A stretch of DNA of 64,000 bases, taken from positions 186,001 to 250,000 of the forward strand of contig NZ_WVNW01000005.1 of NCBI RefSeq assembly GCF_013179285.1, written 5' to 3'. A program made the position numbers and the translations under genes. The notes under the pieces were generated by a model. The model ran no database searches. It saw only the letters and a list, made by a program, of their open reading frames with translations, and had not been told where the DNA came from. This DNA comes from Roseobacter sp. HKCCD6576-2. Its GTDB lineage: Bacteria; Pseudomonadota; Alphaproteobacteria; Rhodobacterales; Rhodobacteraceae. Within the stretch, counting starts at the first letter, position 1. Every line of letters begins with the position of its first letter. Below are positions 1 through 9,991 of this stretch, one piece after another.

Positions 1-116
1 ATGCCATTGTGATGGGGTCGCACACGCCGGGTCTGAGCGATTATCTGCTTGGCCCGAACGCGGCCCGGGTGGTGCGCCACGCCAAACAATCGGTCTTTGT
101 CGTCCGGGGGGAGTAA
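1..116 (+). CDS. Universal stress protein family, C-terminal end (partial)
   Basis: The window opens inside an open frame whose last 37 residues read as the C-terminal part of a UspA-fold protein. A glycine-serine nucleotide-binding stretch (IVMGSHTPG) is followed by a helix and a final hydrophobic strand (SVFVVRGE), the normal end of this family. These small cytoplasmic proteins bind ATP and accumulate under stress. The 5' end lies outside the window, so length, start and any tandem Usp domain cannot be judged. The aminotransferase gene starts 5 bases downstream and could be co-transcribed. Confidence 0.75.
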   Translation, partial: AIVMGSHTPGLSDYLLGPNAARVVRHAKQSVFVVRGE

Positions 117-121
117 GGCCT

Positions 122-1444
122 GTGAGCCATATCTTTGGTCGCGGTTCGGCACCTTTGCCGAAGGCGGTGCGCGGCGACGGTTGTTATCTCTACGATAGCA
201 CCGGCAAAGCCTATCTTGACGGCTCCGGTGGCGCGGCTGTCTCATGCCTGGGCCATTCCGACGCGGATGTCCGGGCGGCTGTCCATGCGCAGTTGGATCA
301 AGTGGCGTTTGCCCATACCGGGTTTTTCACCTCCGATCCTGCCGAGAAATTGGCCGACCTTCTGATCGCGCAGGCGCCCGATGGGATTGAGAAAGTCTAT
401 CTCCTCTCCGGCGGCTCCGAGGCGGTTGAGGCCGCCATCAAGCTCGCCCGGCAGTATTTCCTGGAGATCGGGGAGCCAGAGCGCCACCGTGTCATCGCTC
501 GGCGGCAGAGCTATCACGGCAACACGCTTGGCGCGTTGGCGGCGGGCGGCAATGCCTGGCGGCGCGAGAAATACGCGCCGCTTTTGGTTGAAACCAGCCA
601 TATCGCACCGTGCTTTGAATATCGTCACCGAGCCGAAGGCGAGAGCCTTCATGACTATGGTCAGCGGGCGGCAAATGAATTGGAAACCGAGATCGAGCGG
701 CTTGGCCCCGAGACCGTGATGGCCTTCATCGCCGAACCGGTTGTCGGCGCAACAGCAGGTGCCGTGCCTGCGGTGGACGGGTATTTTAGTCGTATTCGCG
801 AGATCTGCGACCGGTATGGCATCTTGCTGATCTTGGATGAGGTGATGTGTGGCATGGGGCGGACGGGGAGCCTCTTTGCCAGCGAGCAGGAAGGCATCTC
901 CCCTGACATCGTGACAATCGCCAAGGGGCTTGGCGCGGGCTATGCGCCGATTGGGGCGATGCTGTGTTCCGGCGCGATTTACAAAGCCATCGCGGATGGA
1001 TCGGGCAGTTTCCAGCACGGGCATACCTATCATGGCCACCCCCTCGCCGCCGCAGCGGGTCATGCAGTTGTAAACGCGATGATTGAGCGGGATTTGATGC
1101 CGCGCGTGAAGGCTCAGGGCGACACTCTCGCCGCCGCTTTGCACGACGCTTTCGCCCAGCACGCACATGTCGGTGACATCCGTGGGCGTGGGCTGTTTCG
1201 CGGGATCGAATTGGTCGAGGATCGGGCCACGAAGACACCCTTTGACCCGGCCCGCAAGTTACACGCGCGGGTAAAGAGCGCCGCGATGGCCGAAGGGCTG
1301 ATTTGCTACCCTGCTGGTGGTACTGTCGATGGCCGCAGCGGAGATCACATCCTGCTGGCACCGCCCTTCATCATCGAAGACGCGCAGATCGATGAGCTGG
1401 TCGGCAAGCTCTCACGCGCCTTGGATACAGCCTTAACGACATAG
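122..1444 (+). CDS. Class III pyridoxal-phosphate aminotransferase
   Basis: This 440-residue protein is a fold-type I, class III (omega-amino acid/diamine) aminotransferase. The hallmarks are SGGSEAVEAAIKLAR around residues 95-110 for phosphate binding, the cofactor aspartate in LILDEVMCG, and the Schiff-base lysine in TIAKGLGAGY. Length is normal. The start is GTG, 5 bases after the preceding stop. The preferred amino donor cannot be told from sequence. Its convergence with an aldolase-fold gene and its closeness to aspartate dehydrogenase and 3-hydroxyanthranilate dioxygenase suggest a role in breakdown of an amino compound, which is inference. Confidence 0.9.
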   Translation: MSHIFGRGSAPLPKAVRGDGCYLYDSTGKAYLDGSGGAAVSCLGHSDADVRAAVHAQLDQVAFAHTGFFTSDPAEKLADLLIAQAPDGIEKVYLLSGGSEAVEAAIKLARQYFLEIGEPERHRVIARRQSYHGNTLGALAAGGNAWRREKYAPLLVETSHIAPCFEYRHRAEGESLHDYGQRAANELETEIERLGPETVMAFIAEPVVGATAGAVPAVDGYFSRIREICDRYGILLILDEVMCGMGRTGSLFASEQEGISPDIVTIAKGLGAGYAPIGAMLCSGAIYKAIADGSGSFQHGHTYHGHPLAAAAGHAVVNAMIERDLMPRVKAQGDTLAAALHDAFAQHAHVGDIRGRGLFRGIELVEDRATKTPFDPARKLHARVKSAAMAEGLICYPAGGTVDGRSGDHILLAPPFIIEDAQIDELVGKLSRALDTALTT

Positions 1445-1451
1445 AGGCCGA

Positions 1452-2405
1452 TCACAGCTTGAGGCCACAGCCCTCGAACGCCGCGCGGGTGGCGGCTTTC
1501 TCCTCCTCGGTCAATTGCAGAAGCGGCGCGCGGACCGGACCACCGACCTGCCCAAGCAGTTCCTGCCAATACTTCCCATGGGCCTGGGGTTTGCCGCCTG
1601 GCTTGCTGGCTTTGATCGCCTCGCGCACCGGTTCCAAGCTGTCCCGCACCTGGCGGGCCTCAGCAAAACGGCCCTCAAAAGCCAACCGGGTATAGTCGTT
1701 CATCCGTTGGTCGGATTTCGTCTGCAACTGATAGGGCGGCGAGGAGCAGAGATAGAGCCGCCACCCAAGCTCTTCGATATTGTCGAGCCATTCGGCCTCT
1801 GACGCCGTGGAGACGTGAATCTTGTCGCCCACCATATGGGTCAACCGCACATACATCTCTCGCGGGACCGAGTATTTGATCGCCACGATATTAGGCAATT
1901 CCGCCACCCGGGCACAAAGTTCGGGGCTCATCAGATAGCCACTATCGGGATGCGACCACATGGCGATGCCGATATCCACCTGATCGCACAGGGTTTTGTA
2001 GTAATTGAAAACCGTATCATCGGGATCGGTCACGAAATGCAGGACCGGTGCGTGGACGACCACATAATCCGCGCCGCAGGCCTGCGCCTGTTTGGCCAAT
2101 TCGACAACCGTATCGAAGTTCTGATCCGAGGCAGACATGATTGTGCCCGCCTTGCCATCACATTCTTCAACCGCAATCTCGAAGTTACGTTTGCGTTCTT
2201 CAAGCGACATGGAGAAGAACTCACCCTGCTTCCCGGCAATGAACAAGCCCGCGATGCCCAAGTCGTCAATCCAATGGCGGATATTGGCGCGGAGCCCCTC
2301 TTCATTGAAGGAGCCATCGACATGAAACGGGTTGAGCGCGGCGGCCCAGATGCCGCGCATGTGCTCTCGGGCATAGTCTTTCGCATCAAGCTTCGAGTAG
2401 TGCAT
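1452..2405 (-). CDS. Dihydrodipicolinate synthase/N-acetylneuraminate lyase family protein
   Basis: A 317-residue TIM-barrel lyase or aldolase of the DapA/NanA superfamily. The Schiff-base lysine is in the NIVAIKYS strand at about residue 177. Two canonical positions differ from true DapA: the GTTGE-type substrate loop reads GKQGEF, and the strand that normally carries the catalytic tyrosine (YN-P) reads MWSHPDSG, with tryptophan in its place. So this is probably not the lysine-pathway enzyme but a pyruvate-forming or dehydrating member with another substrate. It starts on a TGATG overlap with the stop of the molybdenum hydroxylase gene, so the two are translationally linked. Confidence 0.85.
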   Translation of the reverse strand: MHYSKLDAKDYAREHMRGIWAAALNPFHVDGSFNEEGLRANIRHWIDDLGIAGLFIAGKQGEFFSMSLEERKRNFEIAVEECDGKAGTIMSASDQNFDTVVELAKQAQACGADYVVVHAPVLHFVTDPDDTVFNYYKTLCDQVDIGIAMWSHPDSGYLMSPELCARVAELPNIVAIKYSVPREMYVRLTHMVGDKIHVSTASEAEWLDNIEELGWRLYLCSSPPYQLQTKSDQRMNDYTRLAFEGRFAEARQVRDSLEPVREAIKASKPGGKPQAHGKYWQELLGQVGGPVRAPLLQLTEEEKAATRAAFEGCGLKL

Positions 2406-4522
2406 CAGGTATTTCCTTCTTCGGCGGCGCAGATCGCCTGCCAGATTTTGCTGGGTATCAGGGGCATTTGCAGATCGGTTACACCAAGCGGCGCAAGCGC
2501 ATCATGGGCGGCGTTGAGAATGGCAGCGGGCGCGCCGATTGTGCCAGCCTCCCCCACGCCTTTGGCGCCAAGGATATTCATCGGGCTCGGTGTTTCGGTC
2601 TTGTCGATCTTCAGTGGTGGCACATCTGTCGCGCGCGGCATGGCATAATCCATGAAGGACCCGGTCAAGAGTTGCCCATCCGCATCGAAATGCAGGGCCT
2701 CCATCATCGCTTCACCGAAACCTTGCGCAAAGCCGCCCATGACTTGGCCCTCCACCAGAAGCGGGTTCAGGATGGTGCCCGCATCGTCAATGGCATGCAC
2801 CTGTTCCAGCGTCATCACCCCGGTCTCGCGATCAATCGCCGCCATCACGAGGTACGCGCCATATCCCCAGGCCTGACCATCATTTTCATAGCGCATTTCG
2901 GCGCTATGCGGCGCGGGTTCGCCTTGTTCCTGCCGACGGGCAATCTCCTGGCAGGCGGCGAGCACGGCGCTGCCGCCGATGGCTGTGCTGCGGCTCGCCA
3001 GGGCGCCGATCCCTGCGGGGCAAAGATCGGTATTACCACAGGTGACGGTGACTTTGGCAGGATCTCGGTCAAGCGCATCCGCAGCGATTTGCGCAAAGGC
3101 CGTCTCTCGACCGTGCCCTTGAGAGGAACTGCCGCTTAACACGTCGACGTGCCCGTCCGGTTCAAGCGTTACACGCGCGGTTTCCCACCCGCTGCCAGAG
3201 GGTTCGAGGTAAAAAGCAACACCAACGCCAACCAACTCGCCCGTCGCGCGCCGTCGGTCTCTCTCCTCCAACAAGGCAGCGTAGCCCGCGCGCTCGGTCA
3301 ACCGGTTCAGCGCGCCCGGGTAATCACCGGAATCGAGTATGTCGCCACAGAGCGTTTTGTGCGGCAAATCCATGGGACCAAGAAGATTGCGCCGCCGCAA
3401 CTCAACCGGATCTATGCCACTGACGCGGGCCGCTTTGTCGATCAAACGTTCGATCAGGCAATTGGCTTCCGGCCGCCCTGCCCCGCGATAGATTCCCATT
3501 GCCGGGCGATTTTCGGCGCGGGCCGTTGTCGCCAAATCAAGCTCTGGAATGTCATACCCGGCTGGCAGAATGCGGGCCGCATTCCAAGCCGGGATCAACC
3601 CACTATTGGGGAGCCAATGGCCAAGCGGCGCGTCAGTCTCGGCACTCAGGGCCAGGAACTTCCCTTCTTCTGACAGCGCCAGACGCCCCTTTGTCGTCAA
3701 GCCGCGCCCGTGAGTCGCAGACAAGAAATCATCACTGCGACTCGCCGTCCATTTCACTGCATGGCGGTGATGAAACGCAGCCCAAACGGCAAAAACCTCC
3801 TCCGGATAGAGCGAGGCCTTCATACCAAACGCCCCGCCGACACTGGGCGCGATCACATGCAACCGATCGGCATCGACCCCCAATATCTGCGCGAGTTCCG
3901 AGCGCGTACGATGGGGTGTTTGGGTCGAATGCCAGATCGTCGCCCGCTCCGTTGCACGATCATACGCGACCGCAATCGCACGCGGTTCCATCGGCGATGG
4001 GGCGAGGCGCGGATGTTGGATTTCCGCTTCCACCACAAGCGCGGCCTTGGCAAAGATCTGGTCGAGAGTCCCGGTTTTCCAGTTTTTCTGAGCCAGTGGG
4101 CGCGGTGGCGGAGTGTCTTCGTCCTCAATCTCGGCAAAGATCAAGTCGGCTGCGTCCTGCGCCTCTGCCAAGCCGATGGCCAGAACGGCCGCAATCGGTT
4201 GACCCACGGCCTCGACCCGGGATTGCGCCAAGAGCGGATAGGCCGGTGGGTCCGGCAACGGTAGGACTCGGTTGACCGACAGCGGGGAGGTCCGCCCGAT
4301 ATCTTGCGCGAGATGGATCGCGTGCACGCCGGGGGAGGCCAGCGCCTCTTCAATCTCGACCTCCACCAAGGTTCCAGAGGCCATCGGACTGCGCAGGAAG
4401 GTCAGGTGAAGCGGGGCGTCGAGCCGGATATCATCGGTAAACCGGGCTCGCCCACGCAGCAGATCGGGGTCTTCCCGCCGCGTCATGCGGGCGCCAATCC
4501 AGCGATTTGAAGTCTTCGACAT
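2405..4522 (-). CDS. Xanthine dehydrogenase/aldehyde oxidase family, molybdopterin-binding large subunit
   Basis: A 705-residue molybdenum hydroxylase large subunit. Visible family marks are GGAFGMK near the middle, the form II-type RGAGRPEA loop, a QGHGRETAFAQIA segment near the cofactor, and the C-terminal KGVGEAGTIGAPA carrying the catalytic glutamate. Such subunits hydroxylate N-heterocycles or aldehydes at a Mo-pterin centre. They normally pass electrons to a [2Fe-2S] subunit and an FAD subunit, but neither gene is present nearby. The downstream DapA-like gene overlaps by one base, and aspartate dehydrogenase diverges on the other side, so the genes probably share a pathway. Substrate unknown. 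Confidence 0.88.
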   Translation of the reverse strand: MSKTSNRWIGARMTRREDPDLLRGRARFTDDIRLDAPLHLTFLRSPMASGTLVEVEIEEALASPGVHAIHLAQDIGRTSPLSVNRVLPLPDPPAYPLLAQSRVEAVGQPIAAVLAIGLAEAQDAADLIFAEIEDEDTPPPRPLAQKNWKTGTLDQIFAKAALVVEAEIQHPRLAPSPMEPRAIAVAYDRATERATIWHSTQTPHRTRSELAQILGVDADRLHVIAPSVGGAFGMKASLYPEEVFAVWAAFHHRHAVKWTASRSDDFLSATHGRGLTTKGRLALSEEGKFLALSAETDAPLGHWLPNSGLIPAWNAARILPAGYDIPELDLATTARAENRPAMGIYRGAGRPEANCLIERLIDKAARVSGIDPVELRRRNLLGPMDLPHKTLCGDILDSGDYPGALNRLTERAGYAALLEERDRRRATGELVGVGVAFYLEPSGSGWETARVTLEPDGHVDVLSGSSSQGHGRETAFAQIAADALDRDPAKVTVTCGNTDLCPAGIGALASRSTAIGGSAVLAACQEIARRQEQGEPAPHSAEMRYENDGQAWGYGAYLVMAAIDRETGVMTLEQVHAIDDAGTILNPLLVEGQVMGGFAQGFGEAMMEALHFDADGQLLTGSFMDYAMPRATDVPPLKIDKTETPSPMNILGAKGVGEAGTIGAPAAILNAAHDALAPLGVTDLQMPLIPSKIWQAICAAEEGNT

Positions 4523-4684
4523 CGGTTTTCGGCATTCCGCGCTATTCGCGGTGATACCAACACCGCTTCTCCCGCGGGGTAAAATCGTAAGTCCGAAATT
4601 GGGTATTCACTGAAAGAATAGCTAAAGAATTTGCTGCAAAGGAATACTTGTGCCAACAAGAGCCTAAGGAGGAGGAGCCATGCT

Positions 4685-5470
4685 ATGACAATCGCCGTGA
4701 TCGGGAATGGCAGTATCGCAGGATATGTGGCCGCCCAATTGGGACGCAGCGGCGATGGACCTGCCGCCTTCATCACCCGCCCCGGCAGCACCCGGGCGCA
4801 AACCGTGCCGGACGCGGCATATGTTGGGTCGGTCGCCGAGTTGCCTTCTGAAGTGACACTGCTGATCGACTGCGCGGGGCATAGCGGGCTTGCCGCCCAT
4901 GGCCCTGATGCGCTCAGGGCTGGACTCTCTGTGATCACACTGTCTCTTGGCGCCTTAGCCGATGAGGCGCTGGCAACCGAGTTGCAAATCGCCGCCAAAG
5001 CAGGGGGACGCCGGTTGCATCTGGCGAGCGGCGCAATTGGCGCGCTCGATGCGCTCCGTGCGGCATCGGTCGGAGAGATCGGCGCGGTACGCTATACAGG
5101 ACGCAAACCGCCAAAGGGTTGGCTTGGATCGCCGGCGGAGGACATCTTGAACCTCACAGAAATGGGCCTTGCGCCCGCCACCCATTTTGACGGCACGGCC
5201 CGCGATGCGGCGCTGACCTATCCGAAAAACGCCAATGTCGCGGCGGCAGTGGCGCTTGCCGGGATCGGATTTGACGACACGAAGGTCGAACTGATCGCAG
5301 ACCCCGGCATCACCGCAAACATCCACGTTCTGGAAGCCGAGGGCGCATTTGGCACGTTTCGGTTTGAAATCTCGGGGCGGAGCCTGCCAGACAATCCGAA
5401 AAGCTCGGCGCTGGCCGCGATGAGCGCCGTCGCCGCCGTCCGGCAGAGCCAAGCCGGCATCGGGTTCTGA
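4685..5470 (+). CDS. nadX: Aspartate dehydrogenase (COG1712 family)
   Basis: A 261-residue NAD(P)-dependent dehydrogenase with an N-terminal Rossmann motif (AVIGNGSIAGYVA) and the family segment HLASGAIGALDAL, followed by the YPKNANVAAAVALAGIGFD helix typical of aspartate dehydrogenases. Members interconvert aspartate and iminoaspartate/oxaloacetate plus ammonia. In some bacteria they feed NAD synthesis, in others nitrogen release in catabolism. The ATG is preceded by AAGGAGG at 4667-4673. An upstream TTG is possible but would add 18 non-conserved residues. The gene overlaps nothing upstream and ends one base before the LysR gene starts. Confidence 0.85.
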   Translation: MTIAVIGNGSIAGYVAAQLGRSGDGPAAFITRPGSTRAQTVPDAAYVGSVAELPSEVTLLIDCAGHSGLAAHGPDALRAGLSVITLSLGALADEALATELQIAAKAGGRRLHLASGAIGALDALRAASVGEIGAVRYTGRKPPKGWLGSPAEDILNLTEMGLAPATHFDGTARDAALTYPKNANVAAAVALAGIGFDDTKVELIADPGITANIHVLEAEGAFGTFRFEISGRSLPDNPKSSALAAMSAVAAVRQSQAGIGF

Positions 5471-5471
5471 G

Positions 5472-6407
5472 ATGGCCCAACGGATCGCGGAACGCATCGC
5501 CAACCGGCTGAAACTCAGGCAACTCCGCCTGCTGATTGCGGTGGGGCGTCACGGCAATATCCAGAACGCCGCGCGGGAGATGAACGTCTCGCAGCCCGCC
5601 GCGACCAAAATGATCCAAGACCTGGAGTTGGATTTCGCCGTGCAGCTTTTTACCCGCACCAATCGCGGCGTGATCGCAACGCCAGCGGGCGAGGTGCTGA
5701 TCCGTCACTGCAAGTTGATCTTTGCGCAGATCGCAAACGCCGCCGAAGAACTCGACGACTTATCGGAGGGCAATAGTGGGCGGATTGTGGTGGGCACGCT
5801 TCTGGCCGCGTCCTCACATCTCTTGCCAAAGGCGATCGAGACGATGTTGACGACCCGCCCAGGCGTGGCCTTGCGGGTTGTGGAGGGCACCAATGAAATG
5901 CTGATGCCTGCCCTCCGCAATGGCGAGATAGACATGGTGGTCGGGCGTCTACCCTCGCAACGTCATCGGCAAGAGCTTGAGCAGATCGTGCTGTTTGAAG
6001 AACATATCCTGGCGGTGGTTGGCCCGGGCCATCCTCTGGCGCGGAGGGCCGACCTGACATTCTCGGATCTCGAAGCATTCGGGTGGATTCTCCCACCCGC
6101 CCAAACCACGCTGCGACGTCAAATCGATCAGTTCTTCGTCGGGCAAGACCTCTATGTGCCGCCGATGATGGTCGAAAGCATCTCCTACCTGACCAACCGG
6201 ACGCTTATTCAGAACAACGAGTTGATCGGCTTCATGCCGGCCCATGTGGCGGAGCAGGATGTCGCGCTCGGCCTTTTGGCTGCACTCTCTTGGAAGGTCC
6301 CGTTTGGGACCGGGCCGGTGGGTGTAACCGTTCGAGAGAAGGACAATCTCTCGCCCGCCGCCGACGGGTTCTTAACGGCGCTTCGTCAGGTGGCAAACGC
6401 CATCTGA
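5472..6407 (+). CDS. LysR-type transcriptional regulator
   Basis: A 311-residue LysR-family regulator. The N-terminal winged helix-turn-helix (LRLLIAVGRHGNIQNAAREMNVSQ..., about residues 18-60) is followed by the long linker helix and a two-lobed periplasmic-binding-type effector domain. The ATG follows the nadX stop by one base, so the two are co-transcribed. It probably regulates the surrounding catabolic genes, most simply the dioxygenase-TRAP operon that begins 109 bases downstream. The effector is unknown. Confidence 0.92.
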   Translation: MAQRIAERIANRLKLRQLRLLIAVGRHGNIQNAAREMNVSQPAATKMIQDLELDFAVQLFTRTNRGVIATPAGEVLIRHCKLIFAQIANAAEELDDLSEGNSGRIVVGTLLAASSHLLPKAIETMLTTRPGVALRVVEGTNEMLMPALRNGEIDMVVGRLPSQRHRQELEQIVLFEEHILAVVGPGHPLARRADLTFSDLEAFGWILPPAQTTLRRQIDQFFVGQDLYVPPMMVESISYLTNRTLIQNNELIGFMPAHVAEQDVALGLLAALSWKVPFGTGPVGVTVREKDNLSPAADGFLTALRQVANAI

Positions 6408-6453
6408 CACCTTAACAGGTATAGATTTTCCCGATAGCTGGTTTCAGAACTAG

Positions 6454-8099
<1,646 letters not shown>

Positions 8100-8124
8100 G
8101 CTCTCAACAGATCAAACATATATC

Positions 8125-8154
8125 AAACCCACTGGCGCTCCCGCTGGTGGGTTT
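8125..8154 (+). other. Intercistronic hairpin between dctP and dctQ
   Basis: Eight-base arms AAACCCAC and GTGGGTTT enclose an inner GC-rich stem. The hairpin lies 25 bases after the dctP stop and just before dctQ. There is no following U-tract, so a full terminator is unlikely. Such hairpins commonly protect or partly terminate mRNA so that the binding protein is made in excess over membrane subunits. Confidence 0.6.
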
Positions 8155-8178
8155 CGATTGAGCAGGACCCCTTTCGCC

Positions 8179-8724
8179 ATGTTGCAAAAGATCTCTGCCT
8201 TCTGGGCCAAAGTTGAGATCACGGTCGCCGCGATTTTGGCCGCCGCGATCACCGGGCTGATCCTCCTCAATGTCGTCACCCGCGCGATCGGCAACGCGAT
8301 CTATTGGGTCGATGAGGCGGCGATTTATACGATGGCCTGGATGACGTTTCTTGCGGCCTCCGCCGCCGTGCATCATGGGCAATCGGTTGCCGTCACTCTG
8401 GTGACGGATCTGGCCCCGCGCCCGGTGGCCGAAGTGATCCTCAAGGTAAAAGATGCAGTTGTCTTGGTCTTTGCCATATTGATGGTTTGGTTCTGCTGGC
8501 GCTGGTATTTGCCGCTGCAGATGGTCCAAGCAGGGTTCGACATCCTGCAGTTCCAGGGGGCAACCTTCAACTTCATCTATTCCGAACCCACAACAACCAT
8601 CGGCTATCCCAAATACCTTGTATGGATGGTGATGTGGCTCTTCTCTTTCGGCATGTTGCTTCATAGCGTGAACAACCTTTTGGGCGGTGGCGCCCTGCCC
8701 GAAGACCGGGTGGAGGCCACATGA
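8179..8724 (+). CDS. dctQ: TRAP transporter small permease, DctQ family
   Basis: A 181-residue membrane protein with four predicted transmembrane helices, at about 16-38, 50-70, 90-112 and 142-165. It contains the DctQ signature region (NVVTRAIGN followed by WVDEAAIYTMAWMTFLAASAAVHHGQSVAV). It pairs with the large permease to form the TRAP membrane complex in the cytoplasmic membrane. The ATG follows AGCAGGA. The frame is open further upstream, but that would run across the intercistronic hairpin. The stop overlaps the dctM start by four bases. Confidence 0.92.
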   Translation: MLQKISAFWAKVEITVAAILAAAITGLILLNVVTRAIGNAIYWVDEAAIYTMAWMTFLAASAAVHHGQSVAVTLVTDLAPRPVAEVILKVKDAVVLVFAILMVWFCWRWYLPLQMVQAGFDILQFQGATFNFIYSEPTTTIGYPKYLVWMVMWLFSFGMLLHSVNNLLGGGALPEDRVEAT

Positions 8725-9980
8725 CCGCGCTTGTCTTTGCGATCCTGCTTTTCGGCGCGGTCCCGATTGCCATCGTCCTCGGCCTCGCCGCTGTGGCCTA
8801 TGTTTTGGAAAGCGGCAATACGGTTCTGTTCGACAGTTTCGCGCAGCAGATGTTCTCGGGCCTTGAGAATTACGGGCTGCTTGCCATCCCGCTTTTCATG
8901 TTGACCGGCGAGTTGATGAATGAAGGCGGCATCACCAGCCGCTTGATCAATGCGGCACGCGTTTTCGTCGGTGGATTCCGCGGTGGCCTCGCCTGGATCA
9001 ACCTCGTCGCCAATATGTTCATGGCGGCAATCATCGGCTCTGCTGCCAGCCAGATCGCGATCATGTCCCGGGCCATGGTCCCGGCGATGGAACGGGAGGG
9101 CTACGACAAAGGTTTCGCAGCAGCCACAACGGCGGCGGGTGGTTTGCTCGCGCCCGTGATCCCACCCTCGATGCTTTTCGTGATCTTTGCGGTGTTGGCG
9201 CAAATCCCGGTGGGCGACATGTTCCTCGCTGGTATTCTGCCTGGGATTTTGATGTTCAGCAGTTTCGCCTTGGTCATCGCCACGATCGGCTGGTTCTCGC
9301 CCTTTCCGTCTGGCCGGTGGCTGACCCGTCCGGAGGCGTTTAGCGCGCTTGGCCAAGCCCTGCCCGCTGTGATTATCCCCGGCGCCATTATCGGCGGCAT
9401 CCTCTTTGGCTTTGCTACGCCAACGGAATCGGCCGCAATCGCCTCGGTCATCGCATTGGCCCTTGGTCGGTTCGTCTATCGCGAGGTGCGGTTCCGTGAC
9501 TTGGGCAAAGTCTTCATCCGCACCGCGCGCAACTCCGCCCTTGTGATCTTCATGATCGCCACCGCCAACGTCTTTGGTTGGGTGGTGGTCTATGAGGCGT
9601 TGCCGCAGCAACTCGCAGCGCTGATCACGACGGTCACGTCAAACCCGTTCCTGTTTCTTCTGATCGTGAATGTGGCGCTGCTTTTCGTCGGCATGTTGAT
9701 CGACGGTATCGCGGCGGTGATCTTGATCACGCCGATCCTGCTGCCCATCGCGATGAACTCTTACGATATCAGCCCCTATCAATTCGGCGTGGTGATCTCG
9801 ATCAACCTGATTTTAGGCTTGCTCACGCCACCGGTCGGGATCGGTCTTTATATTGCCTCCGCGATGAGCGGTGTGAAGCCAGTGGCAATTTTCAAAGCCC
9901 TTTGGCCCTTCCTCTTGGCAACGCTGATCGTTCTGATCCTGCTGAGCCGTTTTCCGGAATTGTCTACCGCGCTGATCTAA
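8721..9980 (+). CDS. dctM: TRAP transporter large permease, DctM family
   Basis: A 419-residue, 11-12 helix permease of the DctM family, the Na+-coupled transport subunit of TRAP systems. Conserved pieces include AIIGSAASQIAIMSRAMVPAM, GFAAATTAAGGLLAPVIPPS and LLTPPVGIGLYIASAMSGV near the C-terminus. Its start overlaps the dctQ stop (ATGA), the usual arrangement. It converges on the glycosyltransferase gene with only 11 bases between the two stop codons. Confidence 0.95.
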   Translation: MTALVFAILLFGAVPIAIVLGLAAVAYVLESGNTVLFDSFAQQMFSGLENYGLLAIPLFMLTGELMNEGGITSRLINAARVFVGGFRGGLAWINLVANMFMAAIIGSAASQIAIMSRAMVPAMEREGYDKGFAAATTAAGGLLAPVIPPSMLFVIFAVLAQIPVGDMFLAGILPGILMFSSFALVIATIGWFSPFPSGRWLTRPEAFSALGQALPAVIIPGAIIGGILFGFATPTESAAIASVIALALGRFVYREVRFRDLGKVFIRTARNSALVIFMIATANVFGWVVVYEALPQQLAALITTVTSNPFLFLLIVNVALLFVGMLIDGIAAVILITPILLPIAMNSYDISPYQFGVVISINLILGLLTPPVGIGLYIASAMSGVKPVAIFKALWPFLLATLIVLILLSRFPELSTALI

Positions 9981-9991
9981 CCCCAAACCGG

